From Lutjanus erythropterus (Eukaryota; Chordata; Actinopteri; Lutjaniformes; Lutjanidae): a DNA stretch of 64,000 nucleotides. The translations under genes and the position numbers were made by a program. Below the pieces are notes generated by a model. The model saw only the letters and a program-made list of their open reading frames with translations, was not told the origin of the DNA and ran no database searches. Position 1 is the first letter of the stretch. Every line of letters begins with the position of its first letter. The stretch spans positions 28,781,920 through 28,845,919 of the forward strand of contig CM034599.1 of assembly GCA_020091685.1 (NCBI GenBank). Reading direction: 5' to 3'. Positions 62,601 to 64,000 of the stretch are shown piece after piece.

Positions 62601-63436
62601 ATGTTATACACTTGTGTACTTAGAATCTCAAATCACCTTTTCAAACACTAGTGACTCTAGCAGCATGCATATGTATTTTAATAACCTTTAGTAAAGTAGA
62701 AAAACTCTCATGAATTCGTTGTTTTCACAGTGACAAGTTCCAGGAGTACAAGCAGAAACACCAGGAACTAAAGGCAGCGGTGGCAAAAGAGCTGGGATAC
62801 AAATTAGTCAATGGGATGTGGACTGTGGAGGGGGACAATATCTTGGATCCAGACACAGGAAGTGGGAAGGAACCTGCAGATGGAGGAAAGCCTGTGGTGG
62901 CGAATGCCAGCGAGAACCAACAGGAGCAACCAGGGGAGGAAAAGTCAGTGGAGAGTTCTGCTGTAGTTACAGCTAACGATCATGAGGAGGAGCCAGCTGA
63001 ACAGAAAACAGAGAGTGAGGACAGTGAGAGATCAGCTTCAGATGCTGAAGTCCAGGTAGTGAACAGACAGTCAGATGTTCAGGCAGTGAACGGGGAGTCA
63101 GAGGTGGAGGTAATGAATGGAGAGTCCGAGGTTCAGGTGGTGAATAGAGAGTCAGAGGTCGGAGCTACAGGACAGGAGATAGAGACCAGCACAGCCAATG
63201 GGGAGATAAAATCTGATACAACAGCTGGTGAGATGAAGTCAGAGCCAGACAAGGTTAATGGTGAAATAAATGGAGCCGCTGACAACGTCCCTGCCAGCCC
63301 ATCAGTCCTGAAGAGTAAAGGAACCTGGGCCGATGTTGTCTCAAACACTCGTGTAGCCAACGGAAAAGGAGACAAAGCCGCAGCAGTCAATGGAGAGATA
63401 GATACTGTCACTGCTAACGGAGCAGCTGAGGAGTGA
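46084..63436 (+). CDS. cluh: CLUH-family protein (clustered mitochondria homologue), divergent copy
   Basis: CLUH is a cytosolic RNA-binding protein that binds mRNAs for mitochondrial proteins; its loss clusters mitochondria. Exons: 46084-46129, 48332-48441, 50211-50382, 51212-51349, 51438-51586, 51688-51842, 53319-53441, 53638-53770, 53865-53957, 54042-54208, 55152-55331, 55444-55863, 55951-56024, 56208-56312, 56417-56517, 56636-56788, 57773-57835, 57966-58198, 58296-58380, 59349-59502, 59612-59751, 60536-60616, 60747-60872, 60972-61081, 61169-61262, 61347-61472, 61580-61653, 62731-63436. Frame is kept throughout, 1436 codons. Seen: N-terminal ubiquitin-like CLU region (VEPFELQ, EPYTVR); PPEYLLPGSTERPL; DWNEEIQ; VVDYRG; DVFRTFPADANF; RLRPELVQAF; MRFNPSVFSPG; LRYLGHVI; basic KKKSRRRGRG near 830; YGLQKLSLLREFCLKTG; ILNIFPVVKH; TPR-like repeats about 960-1180 (HPNTIQQY, GEDHPYIATLD, FGEDHSQT); an acidic repeat-rich tail 1202-1436. 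It is much less like human CLUH than expected for a close orthologue. Confidence 0.93.
46713..46832. repeat. Hairpin-forming TTCCAGTAGA repeat in cluh intron 1
   Basis: 46713-46730 and 46732-46749 are reverse complements with one mismatch in 18 (core 'ttccagtaga' and 'tctactgga'). A second, less perfect unit starts at 46795. Motifs 'cagtagaaactactg' between them are also palindromic. Confidence 0.7.
48626..48945. repeat. MITE-like repeat in cluh intron 2
   Basis: Begins 'aggtctgcacaattttgc' and shares 'attgcaatatgtgatatga' and 'attaccattttcatgt' with 42755-42985. Non-coding. Confidence 0.55.
49023..50088. mobile_element. Terminal-inverted-repeat element in cluh intron 2
   Basis: The left end 49023-49059 and right end 50052-50088 are inverted copies over about 36 bases: 'gactgttcacactgcatcc...agctcaggg' against 'ccctgggctaaggatacgcagtgtgaacagtc'. 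No transposase frame is visible. A second element appears nested inside. Confidence 0.75.
49378..49920. mobile_element. Nested MITE inside the 49023-50088 element
   Basis: The left end 'gagtgcattcgcacctgtag' with 'ggtccgaacc' faces a right end 'ggttgggtgtgtacgcaccc'. The ends are imperfect inverted repeats of a 'gggtgcgttcacacc' type, common in fish. Non-coding. Confidence 0.55.
52105..52400 (+). repeat. Copy of the 16785-17078 repeat in cluh intron 6
   Basis: Same ordered blocks as the c9orf40-intron copy ('tctctgatttcagctt', 'gacagtaaactgaatatctt', 'gattaatcaagaaaataatcaa') and same orientation, ending 'gtttgttgtagccc'. Confidence 0.65.
54725..55100. repeat. Probable interspersed repeat in cluh intron 10
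   Basis: The stretch from 'tttcccatagacttacattt' to 'ggaggcgggc'-type sequence (read in reverse: 'atggatgcaataaggagaac...') has repeat-like composition and resembles common fish repeats. Its open frames are not splice-framed with cluh. Confidence 0.4.
56328..56360 (+). repeat. (CA)n microsatellite in cluh intron 14
   Basis: About 16 CA units occupy a third of the 104-base intron 56313-56416, immediately before exon 56417-56517. Confidence 0.95.
56593..56632 (+). repeat. (TG)n microsatellite in cluh intron 15
   Basis: About 19 TG units, with one interruption (tgcg), run directly into the acceptor CAG at 56633-56635, replacing the usual polypyrimidine tract. Confidence 0.95.
56830..57700. mobile_element. 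Copy of the 8668-9545 foldback element in cluh intron 16
   Basis: Shares ordered blocks with 8668-9545: 'ttattt...gttg' start, 'ctg.agtggaca.gg', 'gcagcaaaa.ta.tt.agc', 'tgccatcagacagcc', 'aagccaaatatca', 'cagtaattt.ac..cacagaac' and 'gctggtctac'. The right part, 'gttctgtgagggaaagttactg', forms the opposing arm. Confidence 0.65.
58455..59275. repeat. Copy of the 24535-24960 repeat family in cluh intron 19
   Basis: Runs from 'cagtgttggaaagtat' with 'gaagtactgtactta' and 'cttccactccacttcag' to 'taagtaaaggatttaaatacttct'. The middle is AT-rich and may contain other insertions. Confidence 0.5.
61654..62730. other. Last cluh intron (27)
   Basis: About 1.08 kb, AT-rich. A GC-richer block at 61770-61870 ('caggtcagactgcctgtttgagcagcg') looks like a repeat fragment. 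No additional exon was found that keeps the frame between 61653 and 62731. Confidence 0.4.
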
Positions 63437-63673
63437 ACACAACATATCAAACACACAAACATGAAATCAGTGTTGTAGTTGAGTTTTTTTTTTAAACAAA
63501 TCACTGCTGTAAAATGGAACTCTCCCAGGATGTTAGATGTAATTTGATCCAGTGAACATGAAGCAGAACAAAAGATCACAGAGAGTCAGATGATGAGTAT
63601 TACTTTGTGTTGCAGATGTTGGTGCTGATGCTGGGAGAGGGCTGTACTGTTGAATGCTACTTTTTTTTCCAAC

Positions 63674-63679
63674 AATAAA
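63674..63679 (+). terminator. cluh polyadenylation signal
   Basis: AATAAA 238 bases after the TGA stop (63434-63436), followed by T-rich and GT-containing sequence ('actctggtttaccagtgctcctgtttt'), as expected for a cleavage site. Confidence 0.8.
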
Positions 63680-63779
63680 CTTTTTACTCTGGTTTACCAG
63701 TGCTCCTGTTTTTTTTAACAAATACATAGTATAGGCCACATATAAAATGATGTGTGAAGAAGGTAGTCAGATTCATTCT

Positions 63780-64000
63780 CTGCTTTCCTAGTACTAGGAA
63801 GCCAGTGCACAGCCCAGGAACCAATTCCAGATGTAAGCCACTGCTTTGGTATCACCGACAGCAACAGCTGCACTTTTGACTGTGGGAGAAACCGGAGCAC
63901 CAGGAGAAAACCCTTGCAAACACATGCAAACTTCTCACAGAAAGGCCAATCTGAATTCAAACCCATGACTTTCTTGCTGTGAGGCTAAAGTGTTAGAACT
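63780..64000 (-). mobile_element. tRNA-derived SINE, cut by the window edge
   Basis: Read on the minus strand it begins with tRNA-like sequence 'ttctaacactttagcctcacagcaagaa', then a polymerase III B-box-like GGTTTGAATTC, then 'tttctgtgagaagtttgcatg' and 'gggttttctcctggtgctccgg', the order of a SINE body widespread in fish. The promoter end is at the window border. Confidence 0.6.

Overview
The window is vertebrate nuclear DNA, almost certainly from a teleost fish and probably a percomorph. Coding exons are short with GT-AG introns and are separated by AT-rich introns. The intergenic and intronic DNA is full of small interspersed repeats of kinds common in teleosts: a Tc1-like transposon, hAT-like and other terminal-inverted-repeat elements, a tRNA-type SINE and microsatellites. 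No bacterial genes, CRISPR arrays, rRNA genes, retroviral elements or toxin systems were seen. Five protein-coding genes account for the coding signal. I built them exon by exon, choosing splice junctions by GT-AG ends, continuity of reading frame and remembered similarity to human proteins; no search was run. LAYOUT: (1) 1-13.2 kb, minus strand: the 5' part of trpm6 (TRPM cation channel), its first ~579 codons, continuing off the left edge. (2) 16.3-17.9 kb, minus: a two-exon homologue of human C9orf40. (3) 20.1-24.4 kb, minus: carnmt1 (carnosine N-methyltransferase), eight exons, 409 codons. (4) 24.5-29.2 kb: a gene-free stretch with a decayed Tc1-like transposon and smaller repeats. (5) 29.3-42.5 kb, minus, with promoter and probable 5' leader to about 44.1 kb: ddhd2 (DDHD-domain phospholipase/triglyceride lipase), 17 coding exons, 761 codons. 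(6) 46.1-63.4 kb, plus: a divergent cluh-family gene (clustered mitochondria protein), 28 exons, 1436 codons, with polyadenylation signal at 63,674. The right edge ends in a SINE. trpm6 - c9orf40 - carnmt1 reproduces the gene neighbourhood of human 9q21.13, so this is an ancient linkage block; ddhd2 and cluh lie on other chromosomes in human. The genes do not form one pathway. They cover Mg2+/Ca2+ transport (trpm6), histidine-dipeptide methylation (carnmt1), neutral-lipid and phospholipid hydrolysis (ddhd2) and translation/stability of mRNAs for mitochondrial proteins (cluh). I did not find a previously undescribed biological system. The observations most worth following are: two candidate first exons of trpm6; a ddhd2 stop codon overlapping its AATAAA; a cluh exon flanked by mutually complementary (CA)n and (TG)n intronic repeats; the lineage-specific C-terminal repeat tail of the cluh protein; and several paired or nested terminal-inverted-repeat elements.
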